Origin: Anisodus tanguticus
Taxonomy: Eukaryota > Streptophyta > Magnoliopsida > Solanales > Solanaceae
Assembly: GCA_034509755.1 (NCBI GenBank)
Contig: CM067555.1
Location: forward strand, 21,092,142 to 21,156,141
Length of the DNA stretch: 64,000 nt
Direction: 5' to 3'
Shown piece after piece: positions 23,401-35,919 of this stretch. The notes under the pieces were generated by a model. It saw only the letters and a program-made list of their open reading frames with translations, had not been told where the DNA came from and did no database searches. The translations under genes and the position numbers were made by a program. Numbering within the stretch: position 1 is the first letter of the stretch; each line of letters begins with the position of its first letter.

Positions 23401-24844
23401 AAAGACCGATAGTATACCTGTAACAACATCTGGTGATGCCTCCTGATCACGTCTACTGGACAAAGCATATATGCGGTTCGAAGGACCGTCGGAACTAGAA
23501 ACTCTGCCACGACCTCTACCACGGCCTGTTGGCGTCTGAATACCCCACTCGGTGGGGCGCATAGCTATAGCTGACGACGAACCAGCACCCGACCCCGTAG
23601 GCCGAGCCATCCCACCTGAACCACCCATGTTGGGACACTCTCTCATCATATGGCCCTGACGGCCGCAAGAGAAGCAAGCACCTATGGTCGAACGACATTC
23701 CCCAATATGAAGCTTACCACACTGAGAGCACCGAGAATAAGATGGCCCCAACTGACTAGAGCCCTGTTCCTCTGAGAACCCGAAGCCCTGGAGCTCTGTC
23801 CTGCTCCTGAATAATTGGGGCGGTCGAACCTCCTGCCCGTAGACTTTAGAGGAGCACTCTGTGATGGCTGAGATGAATATATGACCTGCTGCTGGAACTG
23901 TCTGCCTCGAGACTCACCGGAATAAGCTGCCGACCTAGCCCTCTTATGTTGGTCCCTGTCATAACCTCTGTCTGGTTGTCGCCATCTATGTCGATCCTCA
24001 ACCCCCTGTGCGTATGCATGGATACGAGCAATATCCATACCGGTGAAGAGCCACCGCCATACAACCATCGATCAGATAATGGTCCAGCCCCATCACAAAG
24101 CGATGCACCCTATCTGTCATATCTGCTACAATAGTGGGTGCGTATCTGGCCAATGAATCAAACTCCAGGATATACTCACGAATGGTCCTGCCACTCTGCC
24201 TCAACTGTACGAATCTGTCCACTCTAGCTCTCCTCATCTCTGGAGGCGAGAAGTGACCAAGGAAGGCCTATGTAAACTCTTCCCATGTAGCTGGAGGAAC
24301 ATCCTCTCCCTTGGACAACTCCCAAGACTCATACCAGTTTGTAGCTATATCCCGCATCCTATACGAAGCCAACTCCACAGACTCAGTCTCCGAAGCCCTG
24401 ATTACCCTCAAGGTACGCTGCATCTATCGAATAAACTCCTACGGGTCATCCTCGGGCCTTGACCCGAAAAACTGGTGGACTACGGCTCAAGAAATCACGG
24501 ACCCTCAAACTATCTGCTCTGGGGCCAACTCCTGGTCCCTGTCTATAAGTCTGCCCTGCCACTAACCTAGTCAGCAGCTGCACCGCATCTCTCATGGCTC
24601 TGTCCTCTGCCCCCGGCTGAGGAGCTGGAGGCTCAGGTGTTGGGGCCTCGGAAACTGGTGATGTTTCCCCCTGAACTGGAGCCTCTGGTGGTGGCGACGA
24701 AGCAGAGCTCGCCGACTGGGGCACGCTCTCCTGCATAAACTGAGTACGGGACCTGGTAACTCTCTGAATCCGACTAGTATCTCCCGCTGTAGGCTTGCCC
24801 TTCTGGGCTGCTATCGCCTTCTTCGGAGGCATAGCTGTAAACAT
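23400..24844 (-). pseudogene. Chromovirus gag
   Basis: Starts with MPPKKAIAAQKGKP (ATG at 24832) followed by a Pro/Ser-rich segment to about 24550. The capsid region, split over frames, includes RRARVDRFVQLRQSGRTIREYILEFDSLARYAP (24237-24140). Next comes an Arg/Gln/Ser-rich tail and two zinc-knuckle-like motifs, CSQCGKLHIGEC and CFSCGRQGHMMREC (about 23730-23635). At least three frame changes interrupt it. Confidence 0.88.
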
Positions 24845-25022
24845 AGTAAGTCGTCAGAAAGGGATTATCCTAATAACATAGCTCTATTGCAGGATCTAAG
24901 AGATGAAAGAATAGAAACCAATCCTAAATGCCCTGCAGCCTCCTGCGTATAAGTATGGTGCACAACATACCCATACGCAAGACTCTACTAGACACGGTCT
25001 GTAGACATTCCGAGGACTAACT

Positions 25023-25034
25023 GCTCTGATACCA
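25023..25034 (-). other. Primer-binding site, initiator tRNA-Met type
   Basis: The minus strand reads TGGTATCAGAGC four bases inside the 5' LTR boundary, the classic complement to the 3' end of plant initiator tRNA-Met. It primes minus-strand DNA synthesis and fixes the orientation of the element. Confidence 0.95.
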
Positions 25035-25038
25035 CTTT

Positions 25039-27710
25039 TGTCACGACCCGACCCGACGAGCCGCGACTAACCGCCCTAATGACGTCATTATCCTGACCTA
25101 TCACACATAATCCAACTAACACCTAATGAATCTGAAATCCGACAGCATAACGCTGCAATAACAACATATGCCAGGGTAGGCAAGCCGACAAGGCTGTCTT
25201 TACCCCCGAATGTACCGCCTCCCGAGGAGTCACAACTAGCCAACACAATACAACCAGGCAAGCCGACAAGGCTGCCACTAGATAATATCATATATACACG
25301 AGGACACCCCAACACAGAGTACAATAGCATGACTGACCAAAACAGAGTTATAACCCTTACATAAGTACAACCCACAACTGTCTATAGACCTCTATAAGAA
25401 GGACAACGACATATGACGGGACAGGGCCCCGTCGTGCCCCTAAATATACATAAATCAAAATGATCAGGTTCTGTACCAAAATGGTAAAGCTCTGGATCAA
25501 AGAAGCATTCCAAACAGCTGCGCATGAATCTAAATCGGAGGGTCACCAAACTGAGAACACATGTACCTGCGGGCATGAACGCATCCCCCCGAGGAAAGGA
25601 GGTCAGTACGAAATAATGTACTGAGTATGTAAACATGAAATACTACAAATGAGATCATAAGTATCCAATGGATAACAAGAGGTCAGTATAAAAATCAGGA
25701 TCCAAATCCAACTGTACCATAAACAATAAAAGTCAGTTGTGCCTTATAAAAAAAAATGAGAGTCAAGTCAAGAAAACATGAATGCTTGTCCATATACATA
25801 TATATACTTGTAACGTAACCTAGCCCACTAATGCGGGACTTGGTGGAATCATATCATAACCCGGCCCATATTAGAACTCGATGAAGTCATATCATAACCC
25901 GGCCCATATTGGGACTCGGTGAAGTCATATCATAACCCAGCCCATATTGGGACTCGGTAAAGTCATATCTCATCTATGGATCCATCCTACGTAACCCGGC
26001 CCTCTAGTGAGGGACTCGATGAACAATGCAAGGTTGTGCACGAACATAACCCGGCCCATATTGGGACTCGGTGAAGTGAAGTAATAACACTTAGCACGAG
26101 TAGATTTCATGAGTAACTATATGCAATCAAAATTTTCATTTGACTCCCAATAAAATTATTATAAAAATGTCATAATAAACTCTTTACTGAAAAATCATAG
26201 GCACTTCTCATAACTAACATCTTTAGGAATTAAACTGTATAAGAATCATGTACGTCCGTCGTACCTTCATGAAATAAAAATCATGCCAAAGAAAGAAGGA
26301 ATAGTTCACATACCTCTTAGACGAACTAATCAACTCAATATTAGAGTACGTCTCGTTTTAGAACTTCAACCTATAATAATGGTAATACGTTCGTCAATTC
26401 TATGATCACTGGCATACTTTATATCGAATAACGACTTCCTATTCTATAAAAATTCGAGCAGCACTTCCCTTGTTTATACATGTTTCCACAACTTCCAAAC
26501 GAGGCTAATAACATCAATAGCCAAGCACCAATTAAGGGCACAACCAAAACAGCAACAAAGGGGATTTACACACCCACTTCTCATGTAAATTTAGCATCTT
26601 AATCCACATTAAAACAGCCCACAAAAACAATCCATGTTCCAACAACAACGAGGGTAAAATGTGAAGCCTTTCTACACCCTTATTCCTTTAGGGATTACAT
26701 TAGCAATTACCACACTTAAACATGCATAATGGTAACTAAATTTTCAGCATTATAACACCACAAAATAGTCCCTAAAACAGTCCATATCCATCTCAACATG
26801 TCCAACGATTTCATGCAAGTTCTTGGCCACAACATGTCATAATTTCATAACTCTTCTCTTAACTCCTAAAATCCAATTCCATATTTCAATACTTCCATAT
26901 AACTAATTTTAAACTTTAATATCAATGTTTCCTTTCAATTTCATCATGCAATTAGTGATAATAATAACAACAATAACCAACGAATCCAACAATCACCAAA
27001 ATCTATCCCAAATTGGCAACTAGCCCAAAATTGTCACATGCATTGTTTAAATTCCAAATTTTCCTTAACAAAAATTCATATTCTTAATTCTAACAACATG
27101 CATTCTAATTAGATTATAGAAAGAAGAATTTTATACCTCAAATTTTGTCCAAAACAGTCCGCACAGTTTGCTCACTGCCCGGGTCCGAAAATCTCCACTG
27201 TTTTCGTATTTCTTTCCCTTTTTGTTCACTTCTTCAACTCCAATTGACATGCAAGTGTTCTACAATGTTAAGCCATCATCCCTACACGTTTTTCTTTCAA
27301 AATTTCATCCCAAAAATCTTGAATTTTCTGGGCAAGTTCTCGGCAAGCAGTGGCTGTTTTTCCACTGTTTTTGGTGTTGTTTTGGGTTCTAATTTTTGGT
27401 GAAAAAATGTAGTCTAAGAAGAGAGATAAAAACCTTAAATTTGGTTATGGGTGGGGGGTTTCTCGGCTGGGCTTGGAGGAGAGAAGAGAGGAGAGTTTTT
27501 GGTTAAGTTAGAATGAAGATGAAGAGGTGAGTGTAGGTTATAAAAAAATATGAATTTTCTTGTTACATTTTGGCCCCCCAAGTTCTTCAATAAAAAAAAA
27601 ATCTCAAACCCACTTCTTTTAATTTCCGAGAATTTCATAAGCCTCATATCCTCTTGTATACTAATTTTCGGTATTTGAATCCTATTTCCTTAATCTTACG
27701 AGGTGTAACA
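25039..27710 (-). repeat. Chromovirus 5' LTR
   Basis: Pairs with 17310-19960. Plus-strand limits are TGTCACGACCC and GGTGTAACA. It carries the same 38-bp unit array (25815-26080) with the unit that is shortened in the 3' LTR intact. Followed by CTAAC (27711-27715). Confidence 0.95.
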
Positions 27711-28418
27711 CTAACTAAGGGACTACCCGGAGATCAAGTGTTCTGCCTGTCTAGGGGAATGGGCTTAAAACCCAAACAATACGAACCTTTGCGGTGGTAA
27801 CCCAACCATACTGATTGGAGATCCCAAGAATTTGGTTCAATGGGAAAACTAAGCGGCAAAAGGTTCAATTGAGCGCTTCAGTGGAAGCAAGAAGCACTTC
27901 GGATGATGATTTCTGTACGGAAACATGAATCCAAAGATGTTCCCGCGATAGACATTAAAGTGCTACCTGCATGGTGGGTAAAGGTTCAGCTTCCAAACCT
28001 TTAAACGATCCTTAAACGGTTGAGGTTAAGGTTGGGGAAACTTTTAATGATTCCTAACACTTGTGAAGTGGGGTATAGCAGGATACCTTGTAGGAGATCA
28101 CCTATTTAAGTGCGAGGACGGCCGCCTCAAATGAACGCACTTAAGAATCCAAGTGTGTCCACGGCCACAACGGACAAAAACGTAATAATGAAAACGAATA
28201 AGAAGAATTATTGTGTTGTTATCATTGTCTTGGCTTACACAAAACACTGACGGTTCAAGACATCACGTTCACCGCGCAGTACGTAAGTCCGATGGTATTC
28301 AACTAGGGAAGGTTCAAAGCGAAAGCTACCTCTCCTGATGCAATATCTTTTCGCTGAAAGATTGCTGAAATGTAGGCACCTTGTGTGTGCGCCAAAATCT
28401 CTCTTTCATAGAGGGGAT
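27711..28418 (+). pseudogene. Copia RNase H tail, 3' UTR and polypurine tract
   Basis: The first codons read LTKGLPGDQVFCLSRGMGLKP, the conserved LTKGL...GMGLKPI ending of this copia group, which directly continues the frame left at 17304. The remaining 600 bp is non-coding 3' sequence. A polypurine tract (ATAGAGGGGAT, about 28409-28418) abuts the 3' LTR and would prime plus-strand DNA synthesis. Confidence 0.75.
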
Positions 28419-29736
28419 TGTTGGAAATTTGCCTTTGGCGGGGAGATGCGTCCACCCATCTTTGATTAATTAAACCCTAGTGTTCCGCATGTTGGAGGCT
28501 TTTTCTCTTCACACATGCATAATCTACTAAGTGAGTAGATGATCGTAGGGCCAAGAATCGTCAAATTTCGTTGAGAAATGAAAGAGATATTGGTCCACGA
28601 AGTAAGGTGTTTGAGGCATGGAAACATGGTGTGGGACAAATCTACCACATCGGTGGGAATAGGAAGAATTGCTCTCTATATAAGTCTCTAATGTGGTAAA
28701 GAATTTGGGACCCCAAGGGGTATCCCATGTGTTTAAAGGAGGAGGACCTAGATGTGCTTGGGTTCAAGGCTAAGCCCACACGCGCGCCGTCGCCGCCGTC
28801 CGTCCGGTCTCGGGCTCGGTTCTAGGGTCACGGGTCGTGGGGGTTGTGGAGACTTTCTGATATTATCTTTTTGTACCCCAAATTGCTTAATATTTATAGT
28901 TTGGTCCTCAGAGTTTCTGAAAAGTTGATTTTGGGGTGACGGAAGGCAGAAAACTTTCTACCTACCGTTGGACTGTGTTTTGGAGCATTAACTAGCCATT
29001 ACTTGGCTGATTAACTCCTCTATTAACAGCCCATTACTTTGGCAGTTGAGCAGCCTCCTTCAATACCATAAATCACCTCTCTAATGCCATTAACAGCCAT
29101 GTTTGTGGCAGTTGAGGAGTCCCTCCTCCATGCTATATATTGATGCCTCTTTTGGCTCAATACAGTGACGGAAAATCATCACATACAAATAGAAAAGCAG
29201 CACAAAAATAGTCTCGAAAATCACTGCAAAACAGTGAAGAAAACCACTGCAAAACAGTGACGAAATACAGTGTGATATACACAAGATATACACAACAGAG
29301 ACACATTATATACACAGAGACAAAACAGAAGAGAAAACAGAAACTCTTCCTTCCTTTTCCATATCTTCAGCAAGTCGATTCATATTTGTTTTCTTCGTCA
29401 GGCTCAACCTATTGGCTTTGTAGCGTTGAGATTAAAGTGTTGTTTTATCTTGGAAGACTATTGCCCGCTAACGTAAAAGTATATATACGGGGCAATCTTG
29501 TCTTAAGGACAGAGAGCAATCACTCGACTCAACACACAACGTTGTAACCATCCAGATTTAGTTGTTTCTTGATTTCAGGTTATCAAGATTCAAGACATTG
29601 CGGCAGTTTTAAAGATTGGCTTATTTGTTCAACAAAATTCAATTTCTGAATATTGAATATTTGTTTATCCTTTCGAACACTTGTAATAGTTATTTACTTC
29701 CCGTACTGCTTTATAAAGTACAATAGAGTACCAACA
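28419..29736 (+). repeat. Copia 3' LTR (family A)
   Basis: Begins TGTTGGAAATTTGCC after the polypurine tract and ends GTACCAACA, giving TGTTGG...CCAACA terminal inverted repeats. TATA motif at 28677-28682. It contains a GC-rich stretch near 28780-28850 that is shorter in the 5' LTR. Followed by AGTTG (29737-29741), the right target-site copy. Confidence 0.93.
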
Positions 29737-29741
29737 AGTTG

Positions 29742-30562
29742 TAAATTAGTAGTGCACTCCGCCGGTCCCAAATCGTTGTCATGCAAGGGCGAAATTAGGA
29801 CTTTGAGGGGGGTTTGGCCGTGGGTTTCAACTTACAATATGCATGTAAGATGAAAAATTGGAATGTTACAAGATTTTCAAGGGTGAAAAACTAGAAAGTG
29901 AAGCTAGACGAGAGACGAGTGACTTAATGGCCGAATACTTCCACCACCACCTGATACAGTTTTGTATCAAATGTAAGTAAAACCGAATACTACTCTCAAT
30001 TGATAGGTTAGAAGTTCGAGTCACGTAAAATCCTTTAAAACCACTGATCTTCCTAGATTGCAGTGGGGATTACAAGGAAAAAAAGAAGAGGCCAATGGGC
30101 TATAGATTTGATCTAGATATACAGAAACACACACATAAAATGATAAAAGAAAGGATGTTTTACCCCGAGCTCTCTGCAACAATAAGCATCGGTGGAAAAT
30201 GTTCTTCCAGAGACACAAAAACACTTGGTGAATTTGAGCTTTTATGGGAAAGAATTCTATCAGTTACATCCGCTAATCAAGATAAAAAGGAATGTGTGAA
30301 AGAACCAAAGTTACAAAAATTACAAAATGGAAGGGGCCGATGCAAGTCCCCACCAGCTACAAAAAGGTATCCTCCTATTCAACAACTAAACCTTAATAAT
30401 ACAATTTTCTTCCACTTTTTTTTAACATTTTCATTTTCCCTTTCCAGAATTTGTACTAATCCTTCGTTCCCCCATTTACAGGTACAAGTTCTCTTTTTTT
30501 CCCCCTCATCTGATGGATTTTCTAGGGTAATGCTGTATCAAAAACTCCTATACCTTCACAAC
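29742..30562. other. Downstream flank and probable 3' UTR of the CID7-like gene
   Basis: About 820 bp between the copia 3' LTR and the stop codon of the minus-strand gene. The part nearest the gene should be its 3' UTR. I found no clear AATAAA signal on the minus strand. The 176-codon plus-strand open frame at 30095-30625 partly mirrors the last exon and has no domain character. Confidence 0.5.
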
Positions 30563-33500
30563 TCAGTATATCACAACTCGGAGAAGCCCCGGTTGTTGCT
30601 CAGAGTAGTCAAGGCCCTCCTCTAGCAGGTAACGCTGGACAGAAATGGGAAGCCTAGAAGGAGTACGCGAACCCTTTGTATGGTGTCCTGTTCCAACGCA
30701 AATGTAAACCTGTATTCGTTGATCAGCTGATCTGGCAGCATTCCTCAACACAGACAGCTCACGCTTAAGGACATGAATAGCTTCAGTAACATGCAGTCCA
30801 TGCAGGTCTATGATTCTCTCTTGTCCTCTCCCATTTCCCTGCATCTCTGGACTAGCTGGATTCCTGCAAAGAGTTTTAAGCACACTAAGACTCACCTGAA
30901 TATTCTCTATATTAAAAAATCTTTGCTGAGGCAAAGAGAGATTATTATTTTTTTCTTTTTGTGGTGTTGTTGGGGGGCGGGGGGGATGAACTGATGCGCA
31001 AAACTTCATCAGCTGAGGAGGTAATGTTGTCACCAAATAACTCAATTAGCACGAATGTTTAGCATTGGCATCCTCTCTATGTCATTTTGTGTCATTGCAC
31101 AATGACGAAGCAGAAAATCACAGCACCTGACGATTGTAAAAGCTACCTAAGCAGCACATGCATGAAAAATACTGGAAATCAATAGGAAGATGATTCGACT
31201 TTGTATAGAGCAGAAGAATTAGAAAGTTGCTGTGTGTTAGATGAAGATTGTGATGATAAAGAATTATGGAGTCAGAAAATATAGTTAAACGACATCACCA
31301 GCATATAAAAACGTTGATATAAAGAGTTTAGGGTACCAGAGCATTGATGTGGAAAATAAAAACAGACCTTAGGCGATATATAGATTCTTGAGCCTTCCCA
31401 TGAGCTGCCTTCATCTGCATGTTGTGCAGCTGTCCTTTGACGCTCAGTTCTTTGGCCAAAGCCTTGTTACCAATAAGGTATGCCTGACGAGCCTACTCAC
31501 AGACACAGTTACATATATCAAGGATCTGGTTGTGTAGCATAAGAGAACCAAGTTTACTTGACATGATCATATTGGACTAAATTCCTGCCACAATGATTCT
31601 CAATCCCAAAAAGAAAACAGAATAGAAGAATTCATAATGTAGTGAAGCTAAAAATCAAACACTCCACAGGTTCAACAGCCAACAAATTATGATAACCCTA
31701 TAATAAGATGGCCTTAGTGATTTGTAAAGCTGTAGCAGCATTATTGCTAATGCACTTCAAAAAACGTTTTCATGATTTCTTTTAAACAGATTTTAACCTA
31801 CTGTATCTCTTCCTGTACAACCTTTTTTGTTTCATAGTGGTACTAAGGAAGGCTACACCATTTGGTTCTCTAAGCTCAAACATGCACACTTAATTATATC
31901 GCAATCAAAGTGCTTTTATCTCACAACAGGAAATTAGCTAACAGTAGAGTTCCAATGGATACAACAAGAACAAAAACATACCTAGTGTCAATGGATACAG
32001 CACAAAATAATGATAGAAACACCATGACAGAGTCTTTTAATGATAAAAAATATAGGTTTTTTTTTCTAGAAAAGAAAACTAATCAAGTAGATGTTAATGA
32101 ACCTAGACGCGCTATTTTAATCTCAAAATAAATCATATAGAAGTTAAGACATCATAAGTGGAAGAACATACAAGACAGAAGATCAATACGTCATTTGAAT
32201 GTCCAGTTTTTCAATAAGGATTAGAATTAGAATGAATTTTAAGTTATGCACTCTCCAATTCCTTTTCCCAGGTCATAATTGAATTAAAAAAAGGGCATAG
32301 TGCACACAATCACTTCTAATTTAAAAGTAAAAGGGCTTTGGTTCAGTGGTAAAGGCCCAACGTGTGATGTGAGGGTTAGACGAACATCACAGGTTGGGTC
32401 CTGCCACACACAAAGCCTGGTATTTAAGCTGGACGGACGTTAGAGGAGTGGGCCCATACTCTCCGTAGTTTCGAACCTGTGCACCACCTAGAGCCAGAAG
32501 CCCGCGGGGTATTTCTCTGATATCAAAAAAAAAAAAAAAAAAAAAAAAGAGGAGGTATCCCTTCGGACTTCACATCCACACTCGGGCACCTATAATACAG
32601 TTTTCCAAGGATCATCACTATTTCTTGGTCAGAGTTCCAAGTTAACTTCCCTTTACAAGCAAATTATACATGTACCCATCACGCCTTCATGACATTTTTT
32701 CTTCTCTCTTTTGGGTTTCGCGGGAGCAGAGGGATAAAGTACTATGCCCTTGTGGCTTCATATACTAATACACATGAACATTGAAGTGAGTTCACATTTA
32801 CCCATGTTCTATCCACCTTTGCAATCATGAATACCACATACCTGTTCAAAGTATGCATTACGTAAACGTGCATGGTCACGAGCCTCTTCCCGCATTTCAG
32901 AATATATATTCGCTGCAATCTCAACAAAGTCAAAGCACATAGACAGGCAGAAATTATTTTCCTTAATAAACATTCAAAATTATATTGGCTGCTTCAGGAA
33001 AAGTTTACCAACTGCTTCTCCAGTTTCAAGCCAGACAGGAGCTGCACGTGTGGAACCTCGGCTCTGCAACCTATCACCATAAACTCCCCTACTCTGCCCA
33101 CCATTGTAAGAGCTAGCCAAGACAGGTGAATTTCTACTTGATCCAACACTAGCATCAGCTACTCCAGTCCTATCATACTTCCATATGCTAGAATCCTGAG
33201 ATGCCATCTTCCTGACAGCAGATGCAAAATCTGTAGCAACTCGAGAAGGGATGGAAGAGCCAGATCTAAACAGAAGGGTGCTCTCTTTCTCAGAAGACCT
33301 GTAGGGATTGATATTTTGTTGAACATCATTGCCAGAGTACTTTAGGCTGTTGTTTTGACTTTCTGCCACAGAGAGAGCAGGGAAATCCAGAGCACTAAGA
33401 TTTGGAGCAGACAAGGCTTTCAAATTTATATTTTGATTCAATCCACCATCAACTTGAAGCTGTAATAAAGTGTGTTGAGACTTTAGTATGTAATTGAAGG

Positions 33501-34890
33501 TTCCAAAAGAACAGTGTTTTCAATGGAAAATCAATCTTCAAAACTAACGGAGAGATGAGAAGAAGTTTTACCATTCCCTATATTGTGTCCATTAGCAATG
33601 TTCTGTTCAGTGCAATTGATTTGACTGAACATCCAACTATTTTGTATAATCCGCAGAATAATCATTTGCTTTGGACTCAAAACAATCTAAAAACACATAA
33701 ATGAGATACACTACTAGGACACTGAGACTCAATGATGGAAGCTAATTGATTAAACTTTTTTCTATAAGTAGCTGACTGACTAAACTTACCACATATTTGA
33801 ATTTCTAGACATTTATAACCATAGAACATTTAAACATCGTGGAGAAAATCTGGATTTCTTAATTAAATCACGACACGGTGCTCGGATAATTCTAATCACT
33901 GAATAATATTTCCCAAAGGTTGGATACACTCACAAAATATTTAAAAAGATATGATCGAACAGGAAGTCAAATAGACAACCTAATCCCAGCACATAATGAT
34001 TAATAGAAGGTAATATATAAACCCTTGCAGATTAGAAAGGCAATTGCTTTTTTGAAGTTAATACAATTCTATGCTACTGTATCCATTGACATTAAGAAAA
34101 AGAACCATACCTCAAGCTGAGTAAGCATTTCAATTGTCAGATTCAAGTCACCTCCATTGGCATAGTAAACCTCTGCAAGACTTTCAGCAGCAAAACCAGG
34201 AAATTGAGAGGCCAAAAATTCAAGAGGGTTTGCATCTGCTTCAAAAAATGGTTGCTCATTCATCATGTCTGCAAAGAAGACATTTCCAGAATTCCCATTA
34301 TAATGAGGCCCCTCCCTAATATTGGCAAAAGGCTGGTCATTGTTCAGAGATGGCTTGTCCCAGGGTTTAGTAGGCATATGAAAACTAGTTGGGGATGCAT
34401 CTTCGCCAAAAGATGTACCAGGATATCCTGTATTTTCAACAAAGCTAGTCCCATTAATGCGACTAGGAGACAATAACTCCTGCTGGTCCTTCAGCATATA
34501 GCCACTGCCAGTTGAGGCAGGGAATATTGAAGCTTCATTGACATCAGTTATTGATAATCTAGAAAATGGAAGACCGCTGATTCCATGAGAATCATCTACT
34601 CCCGTGACATTGAAGTCCGGGGTAATATCATCCGGGAGCTGGCGACGCCAATATTGGTGGGCTTCATCATCTGAGTTATTCGAAGCAGATGATTCTGATC
34701 TATCTAGTACAGCTTTTCCCAGAGTTGCGGTGGAGTTAGCAAACTTTGATGCATCTGTGCTGCTAGTGCTACCTGAGGGTGATCTGAGTGCAAAGGGTAC
34801 AAATTCTGCAGCATTTGGGTTCAAGCTTGTCGCTTTTGCTAAGGTTAGCTTTTTGTCACTGGTAGGAGTCCCTTTTCCTGATAAGCTCAT
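30563..34890 (-). CDS. CID7-like: CID7-like protein: PAM2, CUE, DUF1771 and Smr domains
   Basis: Five coding exons on the minus strand: 34890-34111, 33459-33009, 32912-32842, 31492-31368 and 30863-30563 (1,728 nt, 575 codons plus stop). All four introns are GT-AG and the joined frame is intact. The start is the first ATG of the long frame (MSLSGKGTP). Domains: PAM2 (residues about 20-33, SLNPNAAEFVPF), which binds the MLLE domain of poly(A)-binding protein; CUE (about 221-260, NPLEFLASQFPGF), a ubiquitin-binding-type fold; DUF1771 (about 411-476, YSEMREEARDHARLRN); Smr (about 490-575), with IIDLHGL and VGTGHHTKGSRTPSRLP, a nuclease-type fold. This order and length fit the plant CID5/6/7 group. 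Role in mRNA or translation control is inferred from the family. It is the only intact gene in the window. Confidence 0.93.
32333..32548 (+). mobile_element. tRNA-derived SINE with poly(A) tail, intronic
   Basis: It lies in the third coding intron of the CID7-like gene, opposite to the gene. The head has an A-box-like TTTGGTTCAGTGGTAA (32337-32352) and a B-box-like GGTTGGGTCCT (near 32392), as in RNA polymerase III promoters. The body ends in 24 A residues (32525-32548). Target-site copies are not obvious. Confidence 0.75.
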
Positions 34891-34930
34891 TCTTTTCTCT
34901 TCGTTATATTTTTTTTCTCTCTTCTTGTTT

Positions 34931-35919
34931 CTAATTGGTTTTTAAAAAAGGGTCTCTAACGCATCATTAAACTTCTAAATATGATCCAACTATGTAGTCA
35001 ATATCACCCTAACCCTGCCAAAGAAGAAAATGAAAAGCTTACTTAAAAATATAACTCTGTTATCAACACCTTTAAGTTCAAATGTCAACAACAACAACAA
35101 CATAACCAGTGTAATCCCACAAAGTGGGGTCTGGGAGGGTAGGACGTACACAGACCTTACCTCTACCTTTGTGGGATAGATAGGTTGTTTCCCATAGACA
35201 CTCGACTCAAAAAGAATATTAGATAAAAAAATAATCATCAGACACCTATGACCCTTTTCCATAGTTAAAAAAGCCACGAAAAATAATCTATATCAATGTT
35301 ACCTTATCACTTCAAACAAAATCAGATATTATTCATATTAGGAACAAACACAAGTATGAACAAATATCTTAGTACTAACTCATTGCATGATCATGTGTAG
35401 GTTCATCTAAATTTAGAGTTCAGTATTTATTAAGTTACTTCAATCAACAACGCCCTGATTGCGAATCAACTGTATGAATCCCCTTATCTACTCCACTCTA
35501 CATTAGTTTTCATTTCATTTTAATACTAATTAATTGCGCTCAATAGCATATACAAACATAAAAATATGCAAATTTGTAATTGAGTTTAAACCAAATAACA
35601 AGGAGTCCTAAAGTTCAATAGACCTTATATTTTTAGCAGATTATTTCAATAAACTAATCTTTTTTTTATTGAAAGTCACTTAACAGTAATAAATCCTAAT
35701 CATGCAAAGCAACGGTGAATTTTCTAAACCTCAGCTTACCCAATCATTTCATCAATAAACCACACAAAAAGACTTAAATCCATATATTTACTGAATAAAC
35801 AAAATTTAACTAAAAACAAACACTTTAGTGCTCCGAGGCCTATAATAATATCCACAGATCTCCACAATAAAACTGAAATAGCGTAAAAAATATAAGATCT
35901 GAGAAATATAAATATAGAC
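34931..35919 (-). other. Probable 5'-UTR intron of the CID7-like gene
   Basis: Inferred from a donor AAAG|GTCTAT on the minus strand (boundary 35920/35919) and an acceptor AATTAG|AAACAAG (34931). It would leave a 40-nt leader before the ATG at 34890. Plant genes often have long first introns in the 5' UTR. A SINE lies inside it. Transcript data would settle the boundaries. Confidence 0.45.
35086..35210 (-). mobile_element. TS/SolS-type SINE fragment
   Basis: The plus strand begins CAACAACAACAACAACATAACC and continues with GTGTAATCCCACAAAGTGGGG, TCTGGGAGGGTAGGACGTAC and CAGACCTTACC. This is the reverse complement of the 3' body of Solanaceae TS-like SINEs, which end in TTG repeats. It resembles 56494-56762 but stops earlier, so it is probably 5'-truncated. 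It lies in the presumed 5'-UTR intron. Confidence 0.8.

Larger units (their letters stand above)
17310..27710 (-). mobile_element. Ty3/gypsy chromovirus (Tekay/Del-type), full structure
   Basis: Complete minus-strand element: 5' LTR 25039-27710, primer-binding site 25023-25034, gag, protease, RT, RNase H, integrase, C-terminal chromodomain, polypurine tract, 3' LTR 17310-19960. The duplication CTAAC flanks it at 17305-17309 and 27711-27715. LTRs of about 2.65 kb and a chromodomain at the end of pol fit the Tekay/Del branch. The LTR copies are close to identical by eye with scattered changes, so this is the youngest of the large insertions here. Stops and frameshifts make it non-autonomous. 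Confidence 0.95.
11827..29736 (+). mobile_element. Ty1/copia element with nested insertions
   Basis: Two LTRs of one family (11827-13113 and 28419-29736) flank copia integrase, RT and RNase H remnants in the same orientation. The 5-bp sequence AGTTG stands immediately left of the 5' LTR (11822-11826) and right of the 3' LTR (29737-29741), which marks one insertion event. About 11.2 kb of the span is later insertions (hAT at 15837-16627; chromovirus at 17310-27710). Subtracting these leaves roughly 6.7 kb of copia sequence. Motifs in integrase and RNase H resemble the Tork-like branch. The coding part is full of stops, so it is inactive. Confidence 0.92.

Noticed and set aside
30095..30625. 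176-codon plus-strand frame over the gene 3' end
   Set aside because: Partly antisense to the Smr exon, no family resemblance, and the minus-strand gene model has intact splice sites and domains.
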